Part shown: in pieces, positions 36,501 to 45,263 of the stretch | How positions within the stretch are numbered: the stretch's first letter is position 1 | Layout: each line of letters opens with the position of its first letter | Origin: Candidatus Blautia intestinavium | GTDB lineage: Bacteria > Bacillota > Clostridia > Lachnospirales > Lachnospiraceae | Direction of reading: 5' to 3' | Length of the DNA: 64,000 nt | Assembly: GCA_019113745.1 (NCBI GenBank) | Contig: DXGV01000051.1 | Span: 1-64,000 of the forward strand | Position numbers and translations under genes: made by a program | Notes under the pieces: model-generated | The model's database searches: none | Told to the model about the DNA's origin: nothing | What the model saw: the letters and a program-made list of their open reading frames with translations, nothing else

Positions 36501-36944
36501 ATGAAAAACAGTGAATATGAACTGGCCAGAAAGGTTCTGAATTTAGCCAATCAGATTATTATCAACAGAAACAGCCATCTGAAAGAACTGAGTCTGACTG
36601 CGGCCCAGGCGGACAGCCTTTTTTTTATCCATGCGCATTCCGGCTGCAGCATTTCAGATTTAAAAGAATATCTTCACATCAGCCACCAGACCGCCAGAGG
36701 CATTGTTATGCGGCTGGAAGAAAAAGGCTTTATTGCTCTGTGTGTTTCCAAGAGCGACGGCAGATATAAGACGATCTCTTTAACAGACGCCGGAATAGAA
36801 ATCGTAAAGCGTATGAAACAGAATGGAACCCACACAGGTTATCAGCTCTTAAAGGGAATGACTGTCCAGGAACAACAGCAGTTCTCCGAGCTGACGTCCC
36901 GGGCTCTTAAAAATATATCCAGGGAGGCGTCTCATGAAAAGTAA
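36501..36944 (+). CDS. MarR family transcriptional regulator
   Basis: A 147-residue winged-helix regulator: the recognition helix region is YLHISHQTARGIVMRLEEKGFI and the wing is SKSDGRYKTISLTDAG. It overlaps the MFS gene by 11 bp, so it most likely represses its own operon and responds to a substrate of the exporter. An inverted-repeat operator lies at 36451-36468. Confidence 0.9.
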   Translation: MKNSEYELARKVLNLANQIIINRNSHLKELSLTAAQADSLFFIHAHSGCSISDLKEYLHISHQTARGIVMRLEEKGFIALCVSKSDGRYKTISLTDAGIEIVKRMKQNGTHTGYQLLKGMTVQEQQQFSELTSRALKNISREASHEK

Positions 36945-38097
36945 AATGTACAGCAAAGACATTATCCTGATCTTAATCGCAAGTTTTTTCTATTTTTCAA
37001 GCCCCATGCTCGTCACTCCGCTGATCACAGGCTTTACGGAAAGTCTCGGAGCAGGGGGCGCGCTTATGGGAATCGTCGGGGGACTTATGAATATCTGCTC
37101 TCTTTTTTGCCGTCCTTTCGTGGGCAATCTTGCGGACAAAATCAGCAAATATAAAGTGTCTTTTATCGGAGCGGCTCTTATGACTGTGGCTTCCATCGGA
37201 TATATCGCCGCTTTTGATCCTGTGGTCGTCGTTCTCTCCCGCATTGTGAACGGCGTCGGCTATGCCTGCTGCTCTGTCTGCATGTCTACCTGGATGTCGA
37301 ATCTGCTACCTGAGGATAAGATCGGCTCCGGCATGGGGATTTACGGCACGATGAACGCCCTTGGAATGGCGGTAGCTCCAGCGATCGGCGTGAGCCTTTA
37401 CCAGAAACTGGGATACCGTCCGGCTTTTGTGGCAGCGGCTCTGTTTTCCGCAGCCATCGCCGTTATCATTCAGTTTGTGCAGAACAAAGGCGAACCGTCG
37501 GCTGCTTCTGCCGGAGTACATAAAAAGCTGGAGCTTATAGACGTCAAAGTTATCCCTATCGCTGTGATCATCATGCTGTTTTCTATTCCCTACTGCGCTA
37601 CACAGTCTTTTCTGGTGACTTACATTGACGCCCGGAATCTCCCCGTTACCGTCAGCCTGTTCTTCCCTTTATACGCCGCTATACTTCTGCTGCTCCGGCT
37701 GACCATGCGGAATTTATTTGACAAAAAACCTTTTTCCTTTTTTATCGTACTGAGTTCTGTCAGCGCTTTCCTGTCTATTTCTGTTCTGGCTGTTATGAGG
37801 CACAATTTTTCCATGTTCTTTGCAGCCGTTTTTATGGCGGGCGGCTATGGGATCATGTGCTCTGTGTGCCAGTCAACCGCCATTCTGCTGGCTGGAAAAG
37901 AAAAAAGAGGGCTGGCAAACAGCACTTACTATATCGGACTGGATCTCGGAATGGCCCTTGGCCCCATTATTGGAGGACTTCTCTATGAGCATCTGGATAT
38001 CCGGCTCTTCTATCCTGTTCTCGCTCTTACCGTGCCCCTGGCTCTGACTGCGTACTGGCTGAACCGCAGGAAATTCCGTCTCAAGAAAATCTCCTGA
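36934..38097 (+). CDS. MFS transporter, probable efflux pump
   Basis: A 387-residue, 12-helix major facilitator protein. The loop 2-3 motif is NLADKISKYKVSFIG (G-x-x-x-D-R-x-x-R/K-like). The second half repeats in NLFDKKPFSF. It is co-transcribed with the MarR regulator, which points to drug or metabolite efflux. Substrate is unknown. Confidence 0.9.
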   Translation: MKSKMYSKDIILILIASFFYFSSPMLVTPLITGFTESLGAGGALMGIVGGLMNICSLFCRPFVGNLADKISKYKVSFIGAALMTVASIGYIAAFDPVVVVLSRIVNGVGYACCSVCMSTWMSNLLPEDKIGSGMGIYGTMNALGMAVAPAIGVSLYQKLGYRPAFVAAALFSAAIAVIIQFVQNKGEPSAASAGVHKKLELIDVKVIPIAVIIMLFSIPYCATQSFLVTYIDARNLPVTVSLFFPLYAAILLLLRLTMRNLFDKKPFSFFIVLSSVSAFLSISVLAVMRHNFSMFFAAVFMAGGYGIMCSVCQSTAILLAGKEKRGLANSTYYIGLDLGMALGPIIGGLLYEHLDIRLFYPVLALTVPLALTAYWLNRRKFRLKKIS

Positions 38098-38101
38098 TTA
38101 T

Positions 38102-38392
38102 TTACTGCGCTTTTGATTTGGGGATAAATTCGATTTTCAAAATCATCCCCATCCCATCAGCCAGTCTTTGCAGAAGCTTTAATGATGGATTTCTGGTTCC
38201 ATTCTCCAGTTTGCTGATATCCGCCTGATTGATTCCGGTTTTCTCAGCTAACTCTTTCTGCGTAAGATTCTGAGAAACTCTGGCATCAACAATTGCTCTG
38301 ATTATATCCATTTCCGGCTGTATTTTTTCATATTCCTTTTTAAACTCAGGATTCTTCATCTGCTGATCAAAAAATTCATTTAAAGTTTTCAT
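38102..38392 (-). CDS. higA: XRE-type antitoxin (HigA-like)
   Basis: A 96-residue helix-turn-helix protein: ARVSQNLTQKELAEKTGINQADISKLENGTRNPSLKLLQRLADGMG is a full XRE/Cro domain (about 33-85). It follows and overlaps the toxin gene by 17 bp, the toxin-first order typical of HigBA. It should bind the toxin and repress the shared promoter. Confidence 0.9.
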   Translation of the reverse strand: MKTLNEFFDQQMKNPEFKKEYEKIQPEMDIIRAIVDARVSQNLTQKELAEKTGINQADISKLENGTRNPSLKLLQRLADGMGMILKIEFIPKSKAQ

Positions 38393-38744
38393 GAGTTTTG
38401 CTCCTCTCTATATAATCAGCTTTTCGTCTTTTAGCCAATAGAATTTCTTTCCTGGGTGTTTTCTGTGTTTTCTTGATAAATCCATTGGTAAGAATTATTT
38501 TTCTTCCATAATAAAAAAAGTACAGCACCCTTGTTATATCTGTTCCATTCTTTGTCCGAAGTTCAAAAATACCGTCTTCCAGATATTTGCTATAAGGTTC
38601 TCTTAATTGATTTCCTTTTTCCTGCAGGATTTGCAGCATACCTAGTAATTTTGCCTGCATTTTTACATCCAAAGAAAGCAAAAATTTCTCTACTGGTTTA
38701 TCTTCATTAGTATCTTCATAAAATTCAATGATAAAACCTGTCAT
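38376..38744 (-). CDS. higB: RelE/HigB-type toxin (Gp49-like)
   Basis: A 122-residue protein of the phage-derived Gp49-like/RelE superfamily: LREPYSKYLEDGIFELRTKNGTDITRVLYFFYYGRKIILTNGFIKKTQKTPRKEI matches the RelE fold core with its basic catalytic positions. Relatives are ribosome-dependent mRNA endonucleases. It is the first gene of the pair. Confidence 0.88.
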   Translation of the reverse strand: MTGFIIEFYEDTNEDKPVEKFLLSLDVKMQAKLLGMLQILQEKGNQLREPYSKYLEDGIFELRTKNGTDITRVLYFFYYGRKIILTNGFIKKTQKTPRKEILLAKRRKADYIERSKTHENFK

Positions 38745-38766
38745 TCCATATTTAGTTCTTCCTATA

Positions 38767-38799
38767 ACATATAATATGGTATATATGCCATATTGTCAA
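38767..38799 (-). promoter_or_regulatory. higBA promoter with operator palindrome
   Basis: On the minus strand TTGACA (38794-38799) and TATTAT (38771-38776) are 17 bp apart. The spacer and -10 contain an imperfect 20-bp palindrome ATATGG(C/T)ATATAT(A/G)CCATAT, so HigA binding would block RNA polymerase. Confidence 0.7.
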
Positions 38800-38820
38800 T
38801 ATAAAAAACTGCTGGTCAGC

Positions 38821-39612
38821 TTAAAGGCTGATACCCAGCAGTTCTCTGGCGTTTTTCTCCGTAGTTTCGATCACTTCTTCCGTAGTGATCCCCTTGATCT
38901 CCGCTATCGCCCGCGCCACATAAGGCAGATTCAATGAACTGTTTCTTTTTCCCCGGTTGGGCTCAGGGCTCAGATATGGGCAGTCAGTTTCCAAAACAAT
39001 CTGAGAAAGAGGCGCATACTCTACCACTTCTTTCAGCTTTCTGGCATTTTTAAAGGTTGCGACGCCTCCGATTCCCAGATAAAGTCCCATGCCAAGATAC
39101 TCTCTGGCCATCTCTTTTCCATAGGAGAAACAGTGGATAATGCCCCCGTACATTCCGTCCCGCATATACTCCTTTACAATGTCCAGGGTATCCTTCGCCG
39201 CCTCCCGGCTGTGGATCATGAAAGGCAGTTTTTCCTCTCTGGCAATATCCATCTGGGAGCAGAACATTTTTTTCTGAACCTCATGCTCCCCGTCTTCTTT
39301 ATGCCAGTAATAATCAAGACCGATCTCACCTATGGCTTTCATTTTATCCATCCGGGAGATCCTGCGGATCTCTTTCAAAGTTTCCTCTGTCATTTTGGGA
39401 GCGTCGTCGGGATGTATCCCCACAGCTCCGTAAACAAACGGGTACTTTTCCACAATCTCTACAAGTTTTCCCAATCCCTCTATAGAAGCGCCTACGTTGA
39501 CGATCGTGCCGATTCCGCCTGCTTTCATGGAACTTAAGAGTTCCTCCCTGTCCGGATCAAACGCCTCGTCATCATAATGCGCGTGGGTATCAAATATCAT
39601 AGGTCTGTTCAT
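38821..39612 (-). CDS. tatD: TatD family metal-dependent deoxyribonuclease
   Basis: A 263-residue TIM-barrel hydrolase. Metal ligands are in FDTHAHYDDEAF near the start, EIGLDYYWH, MIHSREA, IHCFSYG and ETDCPYLSP. The ATG at 39612 gives the usual TatD N-terminus; the frame is open further upstream. Its relatives degrade DNA 3' ends or remove D-aminoacyl groups. In many Firmicutes it lies next to metG; here molybdenum cofactor genes separate them. Confidence 0.93.
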   Translation of the reverse strand: MNRPMIFDTHAHYDDEAFDPDREELLSSMKAGGIGTIVNVGASIEGLGKLVEIVEKYPFVYGAVGIHPDDAPKMTEETLKEIRRISRMDKMKAIGEIGLDYYWHKEDGEHEVQKKMFCSQMDIAREEKLPFMIHSREAAKDTLDIVKEYMRDGMYGGIIHCFSYGKEMAREYLGMGLYLGIGGVATFKNARKLKEVVEYAPLSQIVLETDCPYLSPEPNRGKRNSSLNLPYVARAIAEIKGITTEEVIETTEKNARELLGISL

Positions 39613-39633
39613 CTGTTTTTTGCTCCTGTTCCT

Positions 39634-39656
39634 CAGCGCCGCTTTCCGGCGCTGGC
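39634..39656 (-). terminator. Hairpin after MOSC gene
   Basis: CAGCGCCG pairs with CGGCGCTG around CTTT, about 70 bp past the MOSC stop. There is no strong T-run, so this is a weak candidate terminator for the moa operon. Confidence 0.4.
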
Positions 39657-39725
39657 CTTGTTGCCAATCTGATGACATTAAGGTCAGGTCGTCATGTCTT
39701 CTCGTACAAATACAAAACCTGTCTC

Positions 39726-40181
39726 CTATTTGTCTCCGGCGTCACCCTGTTCTTCAAATAGTAAAAATTCGTCTCCCTCACGGATGATCCCGCCGTGAAG
39801 AACCTTTGTAAAAACTCCCTCTCTGGGCATGATGCAGTCGCCCATTTTCTGGAAAATAGCGCATCCATGATGGCATTTCTTTCCTATCTGAGTCATTTCC
39901 AGGAGTACGTCCCCACAGGAAAAACGGGTTCCCACCGGAAGAGAAGCAAAGTCAAAGCCCTCTATCACAAGGTTTTCGCCGAAAGCACCGTCCTCTACTT
40001 CCGCTCCCCGTTTTCTGAATTCCTCAATTTTATCATAAGACAGAAGGCTCACCTGCCTGTGCCACTTTCCCGCATGGGCGTCTCCTTTAATCCCCCAGTC
40101 CTCAATAAATTCCGCTTCTTTTACCTTATGCTTCTGCGTGCCTTTCTCCTCGCTTACGCAGACTGCGATCACTTTCCCCAT
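39726..40181 (-). CDS. MOSC domain protein
   Basis: A 151-residue stand-alone MOSC (molybdenum cofactor sulfurase C-terminal) domain. The conserved block DGAFGENLVIEGFDF and the Cys-containing IGKKCHHGCAIF are present. MOSC proteins bind or deliver sulfurated molybdenum cofactor. The ATG at 40181 follows AGGAGAAAA. It is the last gene of the moaC-moaA-mogA-MOSC run. Confidence 0.88.
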   Translation of the reverse strand: MGKVIAVCVSEEKGTQKHKVKEAEFIEDWGIKGDAHAGKWHRQVSLLSYDKIEEFRKRGAEVEDGAFGENLVIEGFDFASLPVGTRFSCGDVLLEMTQIGKKCHHGCAIFQKMGDCIMPREGVFTKVLHGGIIREGDEFLLFEEQGDAGDK

Positions 40182-40325
40182 TTTTCTCCTCCGTCTGTTT
40201 TTCAAAGGCAAACGGATGTATATCCCGTCTGCCAATGACAGAACCTGCCATTGTTCCCAACGGTTTTGCCGCCGCAATATAAAAAGGCAGTTTTCCGTCA
40301 GCACTCCCTGACTTGTTACTTATTC

Positions 40326-40817
40326 TTACTTTGCCGCGCAGTCGGCGGCTTCTCCGCTTAAAATCTCCAGCCCGTGGTCAAGAGCTCCGATAATATATTC
40401 CAGGCTTTCTCTGACCGCTTTTGGGCTGCCAGGAAGATTGATGATCAGGGTAGTTCCCCGGATTCCCGCCGTTGCGCGGCTTAACATCGCTCTCTTTGTG
40501 ATCGTCATGCTGTATGCTCTCATGGCCTCCGGAATCCCCGGAACTCGTCTCTCGATCACTTCCTCTGTAGCCTCCGGAGTTACATCCCTCTGGGAAAATC
40601 CGGTTCCTCCTGTAGTCAGGATCAGGTCCGCCTTTCCGGAATCCGCGATCTCCTGCATCTTTCCAGCCAGCATAGCCCTGTCGTCCGGCAGAAGCTCCAT
40701 TGCAACTACCTCGTATCCCTCTTTTTCCAGAATTTCACGGATAGCCGGGCCGCTTTTATCCTCCCGCTCGCCCCGGTATCCGGAATCGCTTGCCGTAATA
40801 ATTGCCGCTCGTTTCAT
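40326..40817 (-). CDS. mogA: MogA/MoaB family molybdopterin adenylyltransferase
   Basis: A 163-residue protein that adenylates molybdopterin. The family motif LTTGGTGFSQRDVTPEAT (about 84-101) is intact, with NLPGSPKAVRESLE near the C-terminus. It starts 2 bp downstream of the moaA stop. MoaB and MogA cannot be separated by sequence alone. Confidence 0.92.
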   Translation of the reverse strand: MKRAAIITASDSGYRGEREDKSGPAIREILEKEGYEVVAMELLPDDRAMLAGKMQEIADSGKADLILTTGGTGFSQRDVTPEATEEVIERRVPGIPEAMRAYSMTITKRAMLSRATAGIRGTTLIINLPGSPKAVRESLEYIIGALDHGLEILSGEAADCAAK

Positions 40818-40819
40818 TT

Positions 40820-41806
40820 TTATCCTCCTATCTGGGACATACAGAGCTTTTCTGTATCATCATTTCCGGCTTTTTCCAGAAAATGATGACCGTCCGGCTT
40901 CTCATTAAGCGCGGCTCTGATCACGTCCTTTAATTCATCGTCCGTCCCGCCGTTTCGGATGATCTCCCGCAGATCCCGTCCTGCGGTATACTGCAGGCAG
41001 GTTTTCAGATATCCCTGAGAAGTCAGCCGGATACGGTTGCATTCCTGACAGAATTTATGGCTTACCGCGCTGATAAAACCGATCTTCCCCTGGAATCCCT
41101 CTATCTCAAAATAACGGCAGGGCCCGTTTCCCAGGGTTTCTCCCTCATATGGGATCAGCCTGCCAAAACGGTCCTCAAGAAGTTCCTTCAGCCTGTCCTC
41201 CGTCATTCCGGAAAATTCTGATCCGCAGCCAATGGGCATCATTTCAATAAACCGCACATGGACAGGATTTTCCCTGGCAAGCTCCGCCAAAGCGCATACG
41301 TCCTGCCTTTCTGTTCCCAGAGGAACGCAGTTGATCTTTACAGAGATCTCCGGATATCGCAAGGCCTCCCGGATCCCCTCCAGCGATCTTTCCAGAAGAT
41401 CCCGTCTTGTGATATGGCGAAAGCCTTCCCTGTCAAGAGTGTCGAGACTGATGTTAATCCCATCCACTCCTGCAGCGGCCAGACGCTCCATCTGTTCTTT
41501 CAGAAGGGTTCCGTTTGTCGTAACCGTCACCTTCCGGATCCCCGGGATCTTTTTTATCTCGCCCGCAAGCTCCGGCAGGCGGCAGTACAGAAGAGGCTCC
41601 CCTCCTGTAAGCTTAATCTTGGAAATACCAAGCTCAGCCATTACTCTTACGATCCGCAGGATCTCTTCCTCTCTGAGAAGCATGGAACGATCCACCAGCT
41701 TCACTCCATCCTCCGGCATACAATAGATACAGCGGAGATTACAGCGGTCTGTCACAGAGATTCTCAGATAATCAATTTTTCTTCCCATGCGGTCTATCAT
41801 GATCAC
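40820..41806 (-). CDS. moaA: GTP 3',8-cyclase MoaA
   Basis: A radical SAM enzyme that begins molybdopterin synthesis from GTP. The first cluster motif is CNLRCIYC (Cys22, 26, 29 counted from the GTG start). The C-terminal cluster is [20 protein letters not shown], and the protein ends in the essential Gly-Gly. The start may be the GTG at 41806 or the ATG at 41800; either way it overlaps or abuts moaC. Length is 328 or 326 residues. Confidence 0.96.
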   Translation of the reverse strand: MIMIDRMGRKIDYLRISVTDRCNLRCIYCMPEDGVKLVDRSMLLREEEILRIVRVMAELGISKIKLTGGEPLLYCRLPELAGEIKKIPGIRKVTVTTNGTLLKEQMERLAAAGVDGINISLDTLDREGFRHITRRDLLERSLEGIREALRYPEISVKINCVPLGTERQDVCALAELARENPVHVRFIEMMPIGCGSEFSGMTEDRLKELLEDRFGRLIPYEGETLGNGPCRYFEIEGFQGKIGFISAVSHKFCQECNRIRLTSQGYLKTCLQYTAGRDLREIIRNGGTDDELKDVIRAALNEKPDGHHFLEKAGNDDTEKLCMSQIGG

Positions 41807-42285
41807 TCAAAGCGGAAATCTCCGCTTTTTCCTCCTGTCTTTTCTACCAGATGGATATCCGACATCACCATATGCTTGTCAATGGCTTTACACATGTCAT
41901 AAATGGTGAGAAGAGCTGTCTGGACTCCTGTAAGAGCCTCCATTTCCACGCCGGTCTTTCCTTCTGTTTTTACAGTACAGTACACATGGATTCTGCTTTT
42001 TTCCTGATCCAGTTCAAAATCCACAGAGCATTTCTGAATAGGAAGAGGATGGCAGAGAGGTATCAGGGAAGAAGTCTTTTTCACTCCCATGATCCCCGCC
42101 ACTCTGGCTACGCCTAAAACATCGCCTTTTTTCACGTTTCCGGCAGAAACCGCCCTCATGATCTCCGGTCCTACGGCGATATACCCTGTAGCCACGGCTG
42201 TCCGGAAGGTTGGCTGTTTTCCGGAAACGTCCACCATAACAGCATTTCCCTTTTCGTCGAAATGTGTAAATCCCTCTCCCATCAT
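41803..42285 (-). CDS. moaC: Cyclic pyranopterin monophosphate synthase MoaC
   Basis: A 160-residue enzyme that completes the second half of cPMP formation after MoaA. Marks are [18 protein letters not shown] at the start, [11 protein letters not shown] for substrate binding, and [24 protein letters not shown] with [17 protein letters not shown] at the end. The ATG at 42285 has AGGAG upstream. It heads the molybdenum cofactor run downstream of metG. No moaD, moaE or moeA is in the window. Confidence 0.96.
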   Translation of the reverse strand: MMGEGFTHFDEKGNAVMVDVSGKQPTFRTAVATGYIAVGPEIMRAVSAGNVKKGDVLGVARVAGIMGVKKTSSLIPLCHPLPIQKCSVDFELDQEKSRIHVYCTVKTEGKTGVEMEALTGVQTALLTIYDMCKAIDKHMVMSDIHLVEKTGGKSGDFRFE

Positions 42286-42452
42286 GTACTCTCCTGTCGC
42301 TTTCTTGTTCTGAAACCCTGTATTCCGTCTGGGCTTGCCGCTCCTCCTGCAACGGATGTTATACAGGAACAACGGACTTATCGCGGCAGATACAGTCTGC
42401 CGCCGACGACCGTATCTTCATATGCATCCAACTGCATACTTGCAGCGCTCTC

Positions 42453-44405
42453 TCAGCAGATCTCCGCTCCGGCAGGCATTTCCTTTTCCGGCGTTACAAG
42501 AGAAAGATTGCCCTCCTCATCCTCCGCGCAGAGGATCATGCCCTCGCTGAGCACTCCGGCCAGCTTCGTAGGTTTCAGGTTGGTCAGCACCATTACTTTC
42601 TTTCCCACCATCTCCTCGGGAGTATAGTGAGCCTTGATCCCGGATACGATCTGGCGCACCTGGCTTCCGATCTTCACCTGGGAGCAGAGAAGCTTCTTGG
42701 ATTTCTTTACCGCCTCGCAGGATATGATCTCTCCCACCTGGAACTGCATTTTTTCAAAATCCTCAAAGGTGATCTCCGCCTTGGGTTCCAGATCGATCCC
42801 CGCCTTTTCCTCCGCAGCAGGCTCCTCCACATGAGGATGGAGCTTTTCTACTTTTTCCATTACCTCTTTTACGTCAAGACGGGCAAAGAGGATCTCCGGC
42901 TTGTCTGTAACTTTGTTTCCGGAAGGATAAAGACCGAATACATTCAGGGACTCGAAACCGCGTTTTTCCGCGTTAAGCTGCTTCAGGATACGTTCTGTCG
43001 TCTCCGGCATAAACGCCTCCAGAAGAGAAGCTCCCATGGAGATGCCTTCCACCAGATTATAGAGCACTGTCGCCAGACGGTCCTGTTTCGTCTCGTCTTT
43101 TGCGAGAGCCCAGGGCATCGTCTCGTCGATATATTTATTCAGACGCTTAAACAGGGAGAATACCTCTGTAATGGCGTCCGCCACGCGCAGTTTGTCCATT
43201 TTCGCGGTAACCCGGCCCGGAACTTCCAGAGCGAAAGCTTTCAGGTCGTCGTCCACCGGTTCTGCCGCTTTACGGTCCTCCACTACTCCGCCGAAATATT
43301 TATTTGACATGGAAATGGTACGGTTCACAAGATTGCCCAGGGTATTTGCAAGCTCGGAATTCAGTCTCTCCACCATAAGCTCCCAGGTGATCACGCCGTC
43401 GTTTTCAAAGGGCATTTCATGAAGGACAAAATACCTCACCGCGTCCACGCCGAAGAAATCCACCAGCTCGTCCGCATAGAGAACATTTCCTTTGGATTTG
43501 CTCATCTTGCCGTCGCCCTGGAGCAGCCAGGGATGTCCGAACACCTGCTTCGGCAGGGGAAGATCCAGAGACATCAGGAAGATCGGCCAGTAGATGGTAT
43601 GGAAACGGATGATGTCCTTTCCGATCAGATGAAGATCCGCCGGCCAGAGTTTCTTAAACTGCTCCGTGCTGTCTCCGTCGCAGTCGTAGCCGATTCCGGT
43701 GATATAGTTGGTGAGCGCGTCCAGCCATACATAAACCACATGTTTCGGGTCAAAATCCACGGGAATTCCCCATTTAAAGGAAGTTCTGGACACACAGAGA
43801 TCCTGAAGTCCCGGAAGCAGGAAATTGTTCATCATCTCGTTCTTGCGGGATTCCGGCTGGATGAATTCCGGATGATCCTTGATGTACTGGATCAGGCGGT
43901 CCGCATATTTGCTCATCTTAAAGAAATACGCCTCCTCCTTTGCGGGAACGCAGGGGCGTCCGCAGTCCGGACACTTACCGTCCACAAGCTGGGATTCTGT
44001 AAAGAAGGACTCGCAGGGAGTACAGTACATTCCCTCGTAATGCCCCTTGTAGATATCCCCCTTGGCGTACATTTTCTTGAAGATCTTCTTCACCTGTTTC
44101 TCATGGTCTTCATCTGTGGTACGGATAAACTTATCATAGGAAGTATTCATAAGATCCCAGATATTTTTGATCTCACCGGATACCTTATCCACAAATTCCT
44201 TTGGTGTTACTCCCGCTTCCTCCGCCTTCAGCTCGATCTTCTGACCATGCTCGTCCGTTCCTGTCTGGAAAAATACATCGTATCCCTCCAGTCTCTTGTA
44301 ACGGGCGATCGCGTCCGCCAGGACAACCTCGTAAGTATTTCCGATATGCGGCTTGCCGGATGTATAGGCAATGGCCGTAGTAATATAATACTTCTGCTTT
44401 TCCAT
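42453..44405 (-). CDS. metG: Methionyl-tRNA synthetase
   Basis: A 650-residue class I aminoacyl-tRNA synthetase. HIGN (class I HIGH) lies in TSGKPHIGNTYE, the zinc knuckle in MYCTPCESFF...CPDCGRPC, and KMSKS in GDGKMSKSKGN. A C-terminal tRNA-binding EMAPII-like domain (about 540-650, FQVGEIISCEAVKKSKKLLCSQVKIG) is present. The ATG at 44405 has CAGGAGG upstream. Expression is controlled by a T-box leader. Confidence 0.98.
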   Translation of the reverse strand: MEKQKYYITTAIAYTSGKPHIGNTYEVVLADAIARYKRLEGYDVFFQTGTDEHGQKIELKAEEAGVTPKEFVDKVSGEIKNIWDLMNTSYDKFIRTTDEDHEKQVKKIFKKMYAKGDIYKGHYEGMYCTPCESFFTESQLVDGKCPDCGRPCVPAKEEAYFFKMSKYADRLIQYIKDHPEFIQPESRKNEMMNNFLLPGLQDLCVSRTSFKWGIPVDFDPKHVVYVWLDALTNYITGIGYDCDGDSTEQFKKLWPADLHLIGKDIIRFHTIYWPIFLMSLDLPLPKQVFGHPWLLQGDGKMSKSKGNVLYADELVDFFGVDAVRYFVLHEMPFENDGVITWELMVERLNSELANTLGNLVNRTISMSNKYFGGVVEDRKAAEPVDDDLKAFALEVPGRVTAKMDKLRVADAITEVFSLFKRLNKYIDETMPWALAKDETKQDRLATVLYNLVEGISMGASLLEAFMPETTERILKQLNAEKRGFESLNVFGLYPSGNKVTDKPEILFARLDVKEVMEKVEKLHPHVEEPAAEEKAGIDLEPKAEITFEDFEKMQFQVGEIISCEAVKKSKKLLCSQVKIGSQVRQIVSGIKAHYTPEEMVGKKVMVLTNLKPTKLAGVLSEGMILCAEDEEGNLSLVTPEKEMPAGAEIC

Positions 44406-44424
44406 ATTGATTTCCTCCTGCATT

Positions 44425-44745
44425 TTATAGAAATAAAAAACGTCCTCTCAAATTCCAATGAGAAGACGAGTCCTGCCCGTGTTACCACTTCTTTTCGCTT
44501 CCGCCTCGCGGCCGGAAGCCTCAACGGGTACGAGTTTTCCGCCGGACGCTATAGCGTCCGTATTTTCCCTGCTGATACCCTTCCGCTGTAACAGGCGGTC
44601 CTGTCGCTGCCTACTCTCCTTCAGCAGCGCCTCTCCCAAGCCATCTTCCATCTGCCGCCGCACTTCCCTCTCAGCCCCGGATCTCTCCTTCGGGGAATTC
44701 TCTGTAATACCGCCGCGCATATGTACTCTCTTGTTCCGTGAGTTT
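44425..44745 (-). promoter_or_regulatory. T-box riboswitch leader of metG
   Basis: The minus strand carries a T-box sequence, AAGTGGTAACACGGGCAGGA (44471-44490), followed by a terminator stem CGTCTTCTC/GAGAGGACG (44441-44468) and a six-T run (44435-44440). A GC palindromic hairpin (44543-44560) fits stem III. Upstream, AGTA and GCGGCGG-type blocks fit stem I, and AUG triplets (GCAGATGGAAGATGG, near 44640) fit a methionine specifier. Uncharged tRNA-Met should bind and antiterminate. Confidence 0.88.
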
Positions 44746-44857
44746 TCGCTTATTTCGCAGGCAGTGCCTGCCTTAAAGAAAATACTAGCATATTTGCGGT
44801 CTTTTGTAAACCCGGAGTTCTGTTAACAAAGATATTCTGATATATTTTTAAATTTTA

Positions 44858-44886
44858 TTGAACCGCTTTCCTAGATGTGCTATAGT
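44858..44886 (+). promoter_or_regulatory. Strong promoter of candidate antitoxin RNA
   Basis: TTGAAC (44858-44863) and TATAGT (44881-44886) with a 17-bp spacer, placed to start transcription near 44893. Confidence 0.65.
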
Positions 44887-44892
44887 AATAAT

Positions 44893-45002
44893 AGAAAGGG
44901 GAAGCCAGAAAAGCGGCTCACCCTGGAAAAGTAATTGGCAGATTACTTACAGTAACAGCCGTCAACTATTTCCGGTAGTTGGCGGCTTATTTCTTCCCTT
45001 TA
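44893..45002 (+). ncRNA. Candidate small RNA antitoxin
   Basis: A roughly 110-nt RNA is predicted from the promoter above. It can fold into AGCC/GGCT and GTAAT/ATTAC hairpins and ends with a strong stem GCCGTCAACTA/TAGTTGGCGGC (44959-44986) followed by T-rich sequence. No reading frame is evident. Its 3' half is antisense to the end of the convergent peptide gene, the layout of txpA/ratA-type type I systems. Confidence 0.55.
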
Positions 45003-45115
45003 AAAATCTGATAAATCAGACTTGCAAGGGCTGTGATGAGTATACCTATCTCTTCAATCAAATCCCTTCGACAAATTTCCCCTTGACAGTCATCCGGGAA
45101 ATTGTCACTTCTCAT
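44987..45115 (-). CDS. Candidate type I toxin, small hydrophobic peptide
   Basis: This 42-codon frame runs from an ATG at 45115 to TAA at 44987. The C-terminal part, IEEIGILITALASLIYQIF, is a single membrane-spanning helix followed by KGKK, the layout of holin-like/TxpA-type toxins. The first 18 residues are polar and may not be translated; a TTG at 45061 would give a 24-residue peptide, but neither start has a clear ribosome site. The message would end in the same hairpin as the antisense RNA. Confidence 0.5.
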   Translation of the reverse strand: MRSDNFPDDCQGEICRRDLIEEIGILITALASLIYQIFKGKK

Positions 45116-45214
45116 GATCTATAAAATATTTTTATGAAAAATAAAAAAAATCAATTTCACATTCCCCGCAAATCGCGCTAAAATCTCCTGTGGAAAGAAA
45201 ATAAGGATACAAAC

Positions 45215-45230
45215 TGTTCGCTCATGAACA
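45215..45230 (+). promoter_or_regulatory. Inverted repeat upstream of MarR-ABC operon
   Basis: TGTTC-GCTCAT-GAACA, a 5-bp inverted repeat 34 bp before the regulator gene, is a possible MarR binding site. Confidence 0.35.
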
Positions 45231-45263
45231 TTTCTATTTTCTGAAAAGGAGGTGCATACGGCA

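Noticed and set aside
40182..40325. Open frame between mogA and the MOSC gene that reads KLPFYIAAAKPLGTMAGSV on the minus strand
   Set aside because: It looks protein-like but has no clear start or ribosome site, runs into the MOSC start in another frame and has no family I recognise; at most a gene relic.
42395..42420. Terminator downstream of metG (CGGCAGA/TCTGCCG hairpin)
   Set aside because: There is a stem but no T-run on the transcribed strand, so I did not list it as a terminator.
42375..42452. In-frame extension after the metG stop, [19 protein letters not shown], then TAA
   Set aside because: Only 19 codons from its ATG and no ribosome site; too little to call a gene or a read-through product.
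44448..44720. Minus-strand 90-codon frame upstream of metG
   Set aside because: The stretch is explained by the T-box leader, including its T-box sequence and terminator.
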